This document shows, in pieces, positions 35,519-47,318 of a DNA stretch of 64,000 nt. Source of the stretch: Daedaleopsis sinensis (taxonomy: Eukaryota; Basidiomycota; Agaricomycetes; Polyporales; Polyporaceae); assembly GCA_033807695.1 (NCBI GenBank), contig CM066301.1, forward strand, positions 2,728,001-2,792,000. Direction: 5' to 3'. Below the pieces are notes generated by a model. The model worked only from the letters and a program-made list of their open reading frames with translations. It searched no databases and was not told where the DNA came from. The translations under genes were made by a program, and so were the position numbers. The stretch's first letter is position 1, and the number at the start of each line of letters is the position of its first letter.

Positions 35519-37298
35519 ATGTCTCCGCTCAAGGAATACACACCACTTCCCCAGCATGCCGTCGACTTCGACAGCAGCTCGCGGGACCCCGAGGCCGGCA
35601 TGTACGAGAAGCAGCAGCTGGACTTGCCCAGTGACACCCAGCAGCAGCCCATCCCCTCAATATGCGGCATCCCTCTCAAGTACCTTTCGTGAGTTCTCCT
35701 TGCCCATCACGCGTCACCCGCGTTCCCCACATCGACGCGCTCACACCATCCGTGTCTTCTCCAGACTAGTGACCTTGGCAGTCCAGAATGCCCTCCTGAC
35801 ACTCATCATGCACTACTCGCGTGTGTCGGCGGCACCTCAACACACCTATTCCGCCGCCTCCGCAGTACTTTTAGTCGAGCTCCTCAAGGGCTTTATCTCC
35901 CTCTCGATCGCCTTCATGCGTATCGACCCAGGCGGCGCTCCGGGCTCTCTCTGGTCCCCGAGGGTGCTCCTCTACCGCTTCCGCCGGTTGGGCAAGGAGG
36001 TCTTCCGTCCAGACTGCTGGAAACTCTCCGTCCCCGCTATCCTATATGTCATCCAAAATAATCTCCAGTTCGTTGCCGTGTCCAACCTTGAGGCCGCGAC
36101 GTTTCAGGTCAGCTACCAGATGAAGATCCTCACCACCGCCGCCTTCTCCGTCCTCCTCCTCCGCAAGAAGATCAGCTCGACCAAATGGCTCGCTCTGCTA
36201 TTCCTTGCCCTCGGTGTCGGCATCGTTCAGATTCAGAGTGGTTCGTCGTCTGGTCACGGGTCCGCAAAGGGACACGACATGAACGCCTTCAAGGGCTTCT
36301 TGGCCGTTGTTATGGCTTGCTTCACCTCCGGTCTCGCGGGAGTATACTTCGAGATGGTTCTCAAGAACTCCCAGGCAGACCTGTGGGTGCGTAACGTCCA
36401 GCTTTCGCTCTTCTCCCTCCTCCCTGCCATCGTCCCCATCATCTGCACCAACGCCTCATCCTCCGCGCCCGGGCCAGGTTGGCTCAACCAGCTGTTCGCC
36501 AACTTTGGTGTGTGGGCATGGGCTACCGTCCTCATTCAAGTCCTTGGTGGTCTCCTCACGGCCCTCGTGATCAAGTACGCGGACAACATTCTGAAGGGCT
36601 TTGCCACGAGCTTGAGCATCGTCATCTCTTTCCTCGCCTCCGTCGCGCTATTCCACTTCCAGATGACGCTCTCGTTCATCCTCGGCTCGACGGTCGTCCT
36701 GGTCGCGACCTGGATGTACAACCAGCCTGAACCGCCGGCACTGGAGACTATCTGTACAAGGGAAGACCGCCCATGGGGTTGGAGGTGGCGCCGTTCTGCC
36801 AGCCCTGCATCATCCGCGCTCGAGCTTGCGGGTGGGAATATCGCCATCTCCCGTCGCCCGTCAACCTCCTCCCTATCTTCCATTACGTCCTCACCTACAC
36901 TTGGTCACCCAAAATCCTACCCTGGCTCGCCGGTTGAGCGGGAGAGTTCAAGTTCACCGTTCTTCCCCGCGCAGCTGCTCGAGAAGAACCTTCTGGGAAA
37001 GCGCAAGGAGGATGACCCGACTCCGTTCTTCCCCGTACCGCTGAAGGCTTCGCGCGCTGCATCCAGGCTCACGCACTACTTCTCGCGTTCGGGCTCGGGC
37101 TCGTACATTATCCCTGATAGTAGTGCCTACCCGCCGTCACAAGCACAGTCGACGTTGTACGCGTCCGTCACGCCGTCCTCGTCGTACCCTTCGACGCGCC
37201 CGCCCAGTGCGATTTCATCCTGCCACTCGTCAAGGCCGACGAGCGCAATGGGCGGCGCCGTATTGGGGGCGGTTCCTGAGCAGGACCGCCATTCATGA
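35519..37298 (+). CDS. Golgi UDP-galactose/UDP-GlcNAc-type transporter (SLC35A)
   Basis: Antiporter that brings nucleotide sugars into the Golgi for glycosylation, a relative of S. pombe Gms1 and human SLC35A2. A short cytosolic N-terminus (MSPLKEYTPLPQHAVDF) is followed by one intron (about 35696-35764) and then a single long exon. About ten membrane helices follow, with the family core LYVIQNNLQFVAVSNLEAAT, FQVSYQMKILTTAAFSVLLL, GVGIVQIQSG, GLAGVYFEMVLK, LWVRNVQLSLFSLLPAIVPI and IKYADNILKGFATSLSIVIS. After the last helix (about residue 395) there is an unusually long Ser/Pro-rich cytosolic tail of roughly 175 residues ending in EQDRHS. UDP-galactose is the likeliest substrate from the core motif, but SLC35A paralogues are hard to separate. 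Confidence 0.92.
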
Positions 37299-37915
37299 TG
37301 CCCAGCTGCGCCTGCCTGCTCGTTGGAGCAGCGCCATGACAACGACTGATGCCCTGACGAGAGAAGACGAGAAACGCGATGATATACCGGGACCCGCACG
37401 CCGACGAAACGCCACAAGACCAACGGAAAGGAGACGGAGGAGTGCTGCCAGTCGCTATTTAACAGCAGAAAGACATTTCGCGAACGGTACTGGACTCGTA
37501 CATTATACTAACTAGCGACCCTCGGTCCCGACCACTATTCACGAACCTTGCGCTCACGCCCCTTCCTCACATCCCGCGCACCCCCGTTTCGTTTTGCTTT
37601 CGCGGACCGCCCTTATTCTCGCATTCGCCCTTATCTTACTTGCCCGGACGAACTCATCTTACAGCCACATAGACTTAGTCTTCAGTTCCTGCGGCTCCGA
37701 ATCCTGCTCTTCCCGTCCCCGCGCGCTGTTCTTGTCGTCGTAGCAAGTGTTCGCGTCCTATTGCTGTCCGGACTGCATATAGCTATAGCTCGACGCGAAG
37801 ACGTCTCAATCACAATACCACTGCCCGGCCCCGCAGGCTATTCGCTATCATTAATGATACCACCACACGCCGCCGACGACGACGGCCGGCCCCTTGATGG
37901 ACGTACTAAGTTAGT
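37299..37915. other. Intergenic, 3' of the transporter
   Basis: No gene supported. Open frames here are low-complexity. Confidence 0.4.
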
Positions 37916-37924
37916 AGTACTTCC
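37916..37924. repeat. Target-site duplication, left copy
   Basis: AGTACTTCC, identical to the copy at 38749-38757 on the other side of the inverted-repeat element. Confidence 0.8.
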
Positions 37925-37935
37925 TTAGACTCGTA

Positions 37936-37991
37936 CCCAGTCGGTAGGCGAGCGGAGTTTGAACGGGGGGTAGCTCGCCATACCGACTGGG
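37936..37991. repeat. Subterminal hairpin of the left transposon end
   Basis: CCCAGTCGGTAGGCGAGC pairs with the downstream GCTCGCCATACCGACTGGG (one bulged base), leaving a 19-nt loop that contains GGAGTTTGAA. Confidence 0.8.
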
Positions 37992-38679
37992 CAGATCGGT
38001 CGCCCTTTAGTCGGGGAGGCACCGTGTGAATTCGTCCTTAGCAGAATCTGTGCAAGTCTCTTGGTGCTTTTACGAAGGTAGCACGTATTTCTGTATACCC
38101 TTCTGCCCATAAAATTTAAGCGATGGGTTCTTGCACCCTGTCAATGGTACTATATGTAGTTCTTATGGTGAAAAGGATACGACTCACTGTCATATACGTT
38201 GAATGTGCGTCCGTTGGGTGCATATGCACACAGGCGGCTAAGGGGCGCTAAGTTGTATACTAGGCGCTCTCAAGCTCGCCCAAGGGTAGCTTTGAATGCA
38301 TTGTTGAATGCTCTCTTGCCACTCAGCATGGGGTAGAAGGGGTTGTAGGCAGTCTGATAGTAGTCAGTAGCTTGTATACCCATTTTTGAGGCCATAGGAC
38401 GCTGCTACACTTACTAACAGTATAGCTCATGTCCCACTAGTAGTAGGCAACTGGCTCGACCGTCAGTTTTCGACCCTTGTATCATTCAGTTTTTGATATG
38501 GCTGGCTGAGATTTTTTGGGTGAGTGCTAACTTCATTGTGCTCTCTCCTGACGCCGCATAGTATATACAAAACTGCTCTACATGGACGGGTACTTTGGAG
38601 TTTCTCTCAGAGCGAGAGTCCGAAAGCTGCTAAGTACGAATTCACACGGTGCCTCCCCGACTAAAGGGCGACCGATCGG

Positions 38680-38739
38680 CCCAGCCTGTACTGTGATCCT
38701 CACAACGGAGTTTGAAAAGTCATCACCGAACAGGCTGGG
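38680..38739. repeat. Subterminal hairpin of the right transposon end
   Basis: CCCAGCCTGT pairs with ACAGGCTGGG, with partial further pairing (TGTGAT with ATCACC). The loop region contains CGGAGTTTGAA in the same orientation as the left hairpin, although the surrounding ends are inverted. Confidence 0.8.
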
Positions 38740-38748
38740 TACGAGCCT

Positions 38749-38757
38749 AGTACTTCC
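38749..38757. repeat. Target-site duplication, right copy
   Basis: AGTACTTCC, identical to 37916-37924. The intact match points to a fairly recent insertion. Confidence 0.8.
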
Positions 38758-40024
38758 TGTAACTTAAGAGGTCGAAGCGTTACGCCATCGCGCGCGACAC
38801 TGTGCGTGCATTGTTTCAGGCGCTGTAGCTTCGCGTGCGACGGCTGAAGCTGATAGATCCGAGCCCGTCGGCGAGCCGCGACTCGACTCGGACACGACGC
38901 GACGCGACGCGACCGCGAAGTACATACGCGCCTTCCCAGCTACGGTCCGCGGATGCACGGGGAGCGGCGTCGGACGTCGGAGTCCGGACGTCCTCGTCCC
39001 TCCATGTCCGCATCCCCCGTCTGCCTGCGCAAGGACACCGTATACCCGGACCCATACGGACTGGCGCGGCTGCAATATTAATGTCCCTCTACAGTGCGAT
39101 GCGACGATGATGCCAATGCGCACATGCATGATGCAGACGTGACCCTGCACTGACCACACGACACGCTAAGTGACACTGACAGACTGACAGAGAAGTTAGA
39201 ACCCCCCGGGTCTGGCGGAAACTCTGTGCATTCGCGTCGAGCGTGCAAAGTTCGTAGAAAAAGGTGCGGATCCGACGTCGAGACTCGAACTTGGCCGCGA
39301 ACTCTCCCTCCCTCCGGCCTCCGAACAGAGCGCGCGCGCAGCGCGCGACGTGGCTGCCGCGTCCGCCTGGGGTGTAGCCTTACCATTGCCGATGCGCGCT
39401 AGTGCTAGGACCTACTAGTACGTTGAATTCTACTCGCAGACGCGGACGTAGGCGCAGACTCGGACGCAGACGGTGGACACGTCGACTTGCAATTGACACA
39501 GACTCGTGCATGCGAACTCCGGATCCGAAGCGAGCCCTCTAGCCCACCTCGTGGCCCGCCTGTATTGCGTGGTTGAATGGGGGAAGACCTGGGAAGACGG
39601 TGTCGCGGCGTGGATCAGAAGGGAAGGTCAGAAATTCAGGAGGGAAAAGGATGCAAAGACGAACATCAACATCGCCCCTCAATTCTGCAGGGAAAACTGT
39701 ACTGGAGGCATCAGCGATTAGCACACACCTCGGGGGCTATTCAGTGTTCGGGCTACAGCGGTGTGCGCCCGCACCGCTGCACGCAGCGCGGTAGGCTAGG
39801 TACTGTGTGCATCGCGGTGATGCGTGGGTCACGAGTGAAAGTGAATGCACGCCTTGATTTGATATAATACATACATACAACATGTACAGACAGAGAGATA
39901 TGCGAGCTTAGATGTTCGTTGCCTCCTTCCCCTCCCCATCCTCTACGCTCGCCGTGACAGATCGCAGCGAGAGAGCCCACGCCCTCAGCGCTCAGCAGCG
40001 GGAGATCTCCCGAAGCTCCCAGGC
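38758..40024. other. Gene-poor stretch left of NNT
   Basis: About 1.27 kb with no supported gene. It includes short GACGC-type direct repeats near 38890-38920 and a run of alternating G and C near 39330-39350. The right end should hold the NNT 3' UTR. Confidence 0.4.
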
Positions 40025-43000
40025 TCAGGAGGACGCAAGCCTGCCCTCGAGCCCCTTCTTGATCGCTAGGCGGGTGGAATAAGCGTCAGCGCACGCGCCG
40101 GGCTTCCCATACTCGGCGCCGAAAGGGGGACGAGGCTCACCTTCGCACGTCTCGCGCGCGTCGCCAAACAGCATCTTCGTTCCGGGCATGTAGAACATCG
40201 GGTTCGGGACGTCGGCTGCGGAGATGGTGCGGGGGCGGCAACGTAACGCAATCAGCATCCGTGGCTTCCGAGTTCCGTGCCCCGCCGCCGCGAAGACTGC
40301 AGGGAGACGGACATGGGAGGAAGCTCACCGTAACCACTGGACATGCCGCGCTTCATGACGATCACCTGCTTGCTCTTCCACGCGTGCAGCACGGGCATGC
40401 CAGCGATGGGCGAGCCGGGCTCGAGCGCGATGGGGTTGACGGTATCGTTCGCGCCGATGACGAGCGTCACGTCGGTGTCGCCAAAGTCGTCGTTGATTTC
40501 ATCCATCTCGAGGACGACTGTCAACACGGATTGGATATGATGAGCACCCGATGCAGCCCGTCAGTATTCAATCTATTCAAGCATGGAAGCGGTACGCACT
40601 GTCATACGGCACAGACGCCTCCGCAAGCAAGACGTTGCATTGCCCGGGCATTCTAAGTTCCACGGTCAGCGACGCCGCACTTGAATTGTGACAGGACGCG
40701 CAAACCTTCCAGCCACTGGATGGATGGCGAACCGGACGTTGATACCCTTCGATCTCAACATGTTGACAACGTCGGAGATGGCAAATTGTGCCTTCGCAAC
40801 TGCCATACCATAGCCTACGACCTGTGTACTATTGTTAGCAGCCATCCCCAGTCGGTCCGCGCCAGGTGCGACACTTGCCAGAATCACGTTCTCGGAATTG
40901 AGCAGGTTGTCCACAGTATCGTCGACATTAGTCTTCGTGATCGTGCCTTCGATCTTCTGTTCGGTTTGTGCGGTCGGTGCGCTGATCCCTCCAAAGAGGA
41001 CGTTCGTCAACGTTCGGTTCATGGCAACGCACTACGGTCTGTCGTGAGCCACAGCAATCGCGCCCGAGATGCATGCAGCGCACCATGATATACGAGAGGA
41101 TAGAACCGCTGACTCCGATCAGCGAGCCCACCGTCGTGAGCAGGGGATTATCGAGCATGAATCCTGCGACAGATCTATCAGCGGCGTATACACATCGTAG
41201 GCAGGTAGAGGGCGCACCTTCTGCGACAAGCGCAAACCCTGAGTACGCGTTCAAGACCGTGATCACGACCGCTGTCAACAGCAGTCGTCAGCGAACCATT
41301 GCCGCCATCCAACTGAAGTCGAGCGATGCGCACGCATATCCGCTCCGCCAATTGCAGCCGTGGTGGTGAAGCCCTTGATGAAGCTCAGGACAGCGTTTGC
41401 TCCGAGGAAGCCAGCGGCGACCAGCGGCACAGAGGGTGCCATCGTGACGAACGCGCCCATCGTCGCGACGTTGGCCGCCAGCAGCGACGAGTTGACAAAG
41501 TGCTTCGCTGGAATGTAGAAGGGCCGGGACGACATGCGTCCAGCGAGCTTGAGGAACGCGACCACCGATCCGGTAAACGTGATACCACCTGCAGGTCGCC
41601 GCATGAGCTGAGCACCCGTTAAAAGACAGCTACTGCTGGTGTCTTACCAATCAAGACGCCGAGGTAAGCAGTGACCAGGTGCAGCGTCGAGGCGTGAGAC
41701 AGGTCCGCGAGCACACTCGCGATACTTGTCATGACGGCGGCAAGACCGACGACGGAGTGCAGAGCAGCAACCATTTGCGGGAGTTCGATGGCCGTGATCC
41801 TGCGTCCGATGAGGGTACCGATTCCGCCGCCGAGAGCAGCAACGCCGGCGAATTGAGCGAGGACTTCTGGCGGGAAGCCGACCGCCAAGAGCGAGGCCAA
41901 GATGCCGGAGCCGACACCAAGCATACCGAGGATGTTCCCTTGCCGTGCCGTGCTCTGCGCTGCGAGACCTGATAGAGAACCTGCAGGAGGAGATATTGTG
42001 AGCAACTTGCGTAGCAGGCGTAGACTCGAGACGTACTGATGCACAACACACTGCTGGCAAGGTAGCCTGCCTGGACAAGGCCAGACATGCCGGTGCTCGC
42101 CGCAAAAATATAACCACCAGTGTAGAGTACCGCAGGGATGCCGTAGAGCCAAGTGTACTCCGGGGGGTCAGTGGCGCCTTCACAGAAATCAGTATCAAAC
42201 TGGCTCGGGCGGAGGCTGTCGTCACTCACGCTTGAACATGTCGAGCATCCGTTTCGTGATGACGAAGCCACCAGCGACGTTCACACTCGCCAGCAGTACC
42301 GATGCAGCACCCATAGCCTGGGGAATAGTCGCAGGCAAGTATCCACCGCCCATGACGAACATGCCTCCCACACCGACCATGCCGGAGATGGCGTTCGTGA
42401 CGGACATGAGGGGCGAGTGCAATGCGGGCGCGACGCCCCAGACAACACGGTAGCCGATCAGACCAGCGAGACCGAACGTGAAGAAGTTGCTCATGAACGC
42501 GGGGCCGGTCAGCTTGCCAAGAGCGATCATCGAACCCATACCTCCAGTGACGAGAGCGACCTCACGAGACACGCTCTGCCATGGGGTCAAAGCGCGAGCC
42601 TCTGCCGCCTCAGCGACCTTCGCAGCGCTTGGGGGTGCAACTGGTGGCGGAGCAGGACGAGGAACCGGGGGAAGTAGGTTACCGCTCTGGAGGACGATGG
42701 CACCGCGGACAACCTCGTCCTCGAGGTCGATAGCGAACCGGCCGTCACCGCCGATGGACAGCAGGAACTTGGTAACGTTGTTCGAGTAAAGCGTGGACGA
42801 CTGGGTCGGGAGGCGCGAAGGCAGGTCGGTGTAGCCTGTACATTCAATTAGGATCACCTGCAGACAGCAGACCCAAAATCGCACGTACCGATAATCTTGA
42901 CTCCCTTGTGGACGTGGAGCTCTCCGGGTTTCGTGACAGCGCAGTTGCCTCCGGTTTCAGAGGCCAAATCAACAATGACCGAGCCTTGCTTCATAGCGGC

Positions 43001-44501
43001 GACCATCTACTTAGAGCATTGAGAAATTACCCGGTCACTAAGATGAGTTAACGCATACCTCTTCCGTGATGAGTTTCGGTGCAGGTTTACCTGGAATCAA
43101 GGCCTGTCGCAGTGTGAGCAGCACGTACACGTCTTGAGTTATCAGTACACACCGTAGTGATGACGATGTCGACATCCTTGCATTGCTCCATGAACAGAGC
43201 CATTTCAGCCTCGATAAACTCCTTGGACATTTCCTTGGCGTAGCCTCCTTGACCTTCGCCAGATTCTTCAAATGGTACTTCGAGGAACTCCGCACCAAGA
43301 GACTGGACTTGCTCGCGCGCTGCCGCGCGAGTGTCGAAGCCGCGGACGATGGCACCCATACGACGAGCCTGATATTCACTCGCGTCAGACATTCGACAAG
43401 AACCAAACCGAAGCACTCACCGTGGCAATAGCACTCAAACCAGCGACGCCAGCGCCGATGACGAGGACTTTGCATGGTGGAATCTAGATGGAGACATGAG
43501 TGATTGCAGCAGGCATACGCGGTCTGGCGCCCTGACCTTTCTAGAGGGTGAACAAGGTATCAGATCATGCACGCAATGAACGACAATATACGACGTACCC
43601 GGCCGCAGTAACCTGACCTGTGAAGTAGCGTCCGAAATGGTTGGCAGCCTCTAAAACGGCCTTGTAGCCGGCGATATTGGCCATTGAACTGCGTAGGTCG
43701 ACCTCACGTGAGATACACTGGTACATCTCGGGGGTGGTCATTTGGCCGCGCACCTCAGAGCATCAAAGACCTGCGCCCGGGATATACGAGGTATCATTTC
43801 CATAGCAAACGCGGTGGCCTTGCGCGCCGCCAGTGCTTCCACGATAGGTTTGTTCTGGTTCGGGTATAGGAACGAGATGAGGGTGCTGCCCTCCTTTACA
43901 TGTTCCGCCTCTTGTCCACTTGCGGGCGGCCGTACTTTGAGCAGGATGTCTGAACGCTCGAAGAGCTCGTTCTTGTTGACGATGGTCGCACCCGCCGCTC
44001 TGTAGTGCTCATCCAGAAACTGCGCCTCGAGGCCGGCAGACTTCTCGACGAGAACCTGCCCGAAGCCCTTCTTGAGCAGTAGAGCGGCATTCTGGGGTGT
44101 GAGGGCCACGCGGCGTTCGTTGGGGTATATTTCGAGAGGCACGCCGACGCGGAGGTCGGAGTAGGGGATGCCTTCGAGATGGGGTTAGGTTCAGAAGAGC
44201 GTATCTGAGCCCAAGCTGCATTCGACATGTGAACAGACGCGCTCACCTGGTGCTTCGTCTTTCGCAGCACTGGCTGGCTTTGTATTGGCCGCAGACTGAG
44301 CGTTCCGATGAGGGAGAGTAGTGTGGAAAGAGCGGTGGGAGCACGAGACTGCACGGCCAGTCACGGTGTGCTTCGATTAGGAGCAATTTAGGACGCAAAG
44401 ATGGAGGCGGACTCACTTTTGAACTGAGTCGCCGTCGCGCCGACGAGCCGACCTCGACAACGGAGCCCCCACGCGCCGACGAGCAGGATGTCGATGGCCA
44501 T
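40025..44501 (-). CDS. NNT: Proton-translocating NAD(P) transhydrogenase, mitochondrial
   Basis: Inner-membrane enzyme that uses the proton gradient to reduce NADP with NADH and so supplies mitochondrial NADPH. The start [20 protein letters not shown] and the segment [12 protein letters not shown] look like a mitochondrial presequence with a cleavage site. Domain I follows: [75 protein letters not shown]. Then comes a Pro/Ala linker, domain II with many helices ([40 protein letters not shown]), and domain III, the NADP site ([57 protein letters not shown]), ending GRLASS. The order dI-dII-dIII in one chain is the animal/fungal form. Roughly fifteen introns. The enzyme is absent from S. cerevisiae but common in filamentous fungi. 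Confidence 0.96.
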
Positions 44502-44951
44502 AGCTGATGGTGGCCAGACAGACAGAGTTGCTCAGAGAGTGCTCGAGAGAGTGCAGACGATGCTCAGCGTCGCCAGCTCAGCGTCGAGTCCGGGGCGTGT
44601 GCTGTAGCCGATCGATTGGTTAGGAAGGACCGTCAGTTGACCACCGAAGGCCCTCGCAGACTGCCTGAGAAGTCGTGGTCACACAGTGCTCATGCGGCGA
44701 CATGCGCTGCTCATACAGATCCAGGTCAGGCGGCCTCGCCTGCGCTCTGCTCTCGATGCGCCTCTCGTCCCTCGGCTTGATCCCATAATTGATCCGGCAT
44801 GCCTTACCCCGCGTTACCCCGCATTCTCGATGCGCCCTCTGGCGGCCCTCATGCGGTCGTGACAAAGTCTACATAGTCATGTCTGTATGTATGATATTGT
44901 ACATCACTGTCCGTCGACCGAGGCAATACCATTATATGAGCAGTCTATTCT
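44502..44951. other. Intergenic, NNT promoter side
   Basis: 450 bases between the NNT start and the stop of the aldolase gene; no gene seen. Confidence 0.4.
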
Positions 44952-46208
44952 TCAGGATTGCACCTTCCCGCTGAGCTCCCGCTCGATATACACCAGCTCC
45001 TGCGTGTGAGGGTGTTCCCAAAGGGCCGTTCCCACCGCGGCCTCAATTGGCGGCAGGGGCCGACGGGTGAGGCCACCGTATCCGTACATCTTCTCCAAAA
45101 GGTATTTCGTTCCTGCGATGCCGGCCTTTGCGATGGTGTAGTCCGCACGTGCAACGATTCCCTGCAACCGCTGCGCTTCCGGAAGCAACGAACGGTCGGC
45201 CTTCGCCCTCTCCGAAATATCGAATAGCTTGGCAAGGGTGAGCTGAAAGGCCGAACACAATTAGGGCCCTCACCCGAACGCTGCACGAGGAAAAATGACG
45301 TACCGGTGCAATGTTCGCCAGCCCTGTGATCGCACCATGGCCGTCCACAAACGCCGACGTCAGGATGAAGTCCGCGAAACCTCCGAGGACGACGAAGGGT
45401 GCGTTCGCGTTCTTGCGGGGATGTGATGACGCGAACGAGGGAGTTGAGACCGTCGCACAGATACGGGTGAGTTTGCCAACGTTCCCGCAGCTGGACGCAA
45501 CGTTCAGGAAGAAGACTCAGACTGTACGAAGATATTGAGTTCAGACGTACGTGAGCTTGACACCGCACAGGTTCGGGCACTCCTCTGCCAACTCCGTAAT
45601 TAGGTCCGAGTCCAGATCAATCCCACCAGCAGCTCCGGGGTCTAACCTTGTCGCTCAGTATGATGCCAGCAGATCGCAATGAAGTTCCCACTGACAGTTA
45701 TAGATCATAATGGGTATGGGGCTCTTCTCCGAGACGTCTGCCCAAAACGCCTTGAGAGCTTTCTTGTTGTTTGCGAGCGCCCCGGCAAAGTAACCGCTGC
45801 AAATCACGATGGCGTAGTCCGCGCCAGCCGCCGCCGCCTCCTCCGAGAGCTCGATCGTCTCTCTCGTGCTGCCCGTGCCCGTGCCAGCGATGATAGGGAC
45901 GTTCTTGTAGCCAGCGTCGTCCAGCGTCTGACGAGCGGTCTTGATGAGGTCGACACGCTCCTGGTGCGAGAGGTGATGTGCTTCACCCATCGTGCCCGCG
46001 AGCAAGGGCTTCACGCCCGCCTTAGCCAGACGGAGTACATGTGCCGCCTGCGCTTTAAGATCTGGACCCACGGAAGGTGTAGTGAGGTATAGAGAGATGC
46101 GTACGTCCGAGAGGGAAACATACCGAGGTCCTCCGAGTCCGGCAGGAAGAAGGTGGGAAGAGGTGCGTAGATGCCAGCTTCGAGGGGGCGGACGGCGGCG
46201 GCAGACAT
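44952..46208 (-). CDS. DapA-family (class I) aldolase
   Basis: Member of the dihydrodipicolinate synthase / N-acetylneuraminate lyase family, a TIM barrel that forms a Schiff base with 2-oxo acids. The start MSAAAVRPLEAGIYAPLPTF is followed by LLAGTMGEAHHLSHQERVDL (substrate-binding region), NVPIIAGTGTGSTRETIELS, IPIMIYNYPGAAGGIDLDSD (catalytic Tyr) and CGVKLT, which holds the Schiff-base Lys. The C-terminus reads YGYGGLTRRPLPPIEAAVG. Several introns; about 330 residues. Fungi make lysine by the aminoadipate route, so true DapA activity is unlikely. Better guesses are 2-keto-3-deoxy-sugar-acid aldolase (galacturonate pathway, LGA1/GaaC-like) or 4-hydroxy-2-oxoglutarate aldolase; I cannot decide between them. 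Confidence 0.88.
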
Positions 46209-47318
46209 AGTGAAAGGGGCGGGCTCGGACGAGGATGAAGGGATCCGTAGCTATTGCCTCTTGAGCTTCAAAGCTTTATGGACGAGGACGGATTGCGTCG
46301 GGCCGGGAGAGCCGGGGTTTGCCGTTGCACCTGACCGACGGGCCGCCCCAAGATGAGGTCCTCGCGCTTGATTCATCTTGATCGAGAGTCGCCGTTTTGG
46401 CTCTGTCGGAACCCCGGGAGAGCCACCAGGGGCCGCAGGGCACACTTAAGGCACTCGCGTCGGCGTATGCAACCCGTTCGCAAGCCTCGCCTCGCCAACC
46501 CATTAGCACATCCACGTTGGCCGCATAATCATACCATACCACCGCCGATGGAGTTTTGAAGCGCACTGTGATTCCTCGTGGGGCCCGACCCTGCAGATGA
46601 CTCCGACCTCCGCCAAGCTATTGGTCTTCTCGCCTTCGTTGACACAACACCTTGTCCACAACGCGGCCACTCGTTCGAAGCGGCTGACCCCCTCGAGACC
46701 GCCGTCCTCTTCACGAGAACAAGTCACGGGTGGCACGCAGCGACATTCGTCAAGCTGCATGCCCCAAGATCGACCTGCGGGGAAAGAAGACGGCGATTGC
46801 GAGAGAACGGATATCGCACAACCACAATGAGTGGCCATCCCGGGTCCTGGAGAATTCCGAAACACTCGTCCCACTGTGGGGTACAGCAGCCGCGGAGCCC
46901 AGCAACCTAGATTGCGGGGTCACGGTCAGTTAATCAAAGCTCCCAAGATGTGAAAAGCTTGCCGGTTCAGTTGAGGAAGTGTTATCCTGTCCCCGTACGA
47001 ACGCTGTGCTTCTGCCTCCCGATAGCCTCTTATTCAGATACGCCTTATCTGGAGGATGGCATGGCCACAAGTCAGAATCAACCTGGATACATCTAGTAAG
47101 TCCGTTTGACCGAAGACTCACCGAAATACAAATGTCAGACGGCAATCTCTCAACGGACGGTGATAAAAAGTGCTCGGTCGCTAGAACCAGTAAGTTGCAG
47201 CACATCCACAATATGGATGCCAGGAGTAAGAAGGTGTGTATGATAACCGCCTCTACATCAAATCGGTGACTGGTAAGCCAAGGTAAGCCAAATGAGAGAG
47301 AACCAGCGATGCTTACAG
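46209..47318. other. Intergenic, aldolase / PUS4
   Basis: About 1.1 kb containing the aldolase promoter and the PUS4 3' region. Open frames at 46578-46910 and elsewhere show no domain or codon pattern I trust. Confidence 0.4.

Larger units (their letters stand above)
37925..38748. mobile_element. Non-autonomous TIR transposon (MULE-like MITE)
   Basis: The element is 824 bp. It is flanked by the direct repeat AGTACTTCC at 37916-37924 and 38749-38757. Its ends form long imperfect inverted repeats of about 115-120 bp, each with the outermost AGRCTCGTACCCAG and an inner 42-bp block that is identical in reverse complement (37994-38035 versus 38636-38677). The middle, about 38045-38625, is AT-richer than its surroundings and encodes no transposase. 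A target-site duplication of 9 bp plus long inverted repeats fits Mutator-like (MULE) elements; hAT would give 8 bp, so family assignment is inference. Confidence 0.82.

Noticed and set aside
37925..38767. Two short frames sharing the peptide TNSHGASPTKGRPI.
   Set aside because: They are only the inverted terminal repeats of the transposon read in both directions; not a protein family.
39270..39310. Possible tRNA T-loop (AGTTCGAGTCT on the minus strand).
   Set aside because: Flanking bases do not form a T-stem and no A-box or acceptor stem is found.
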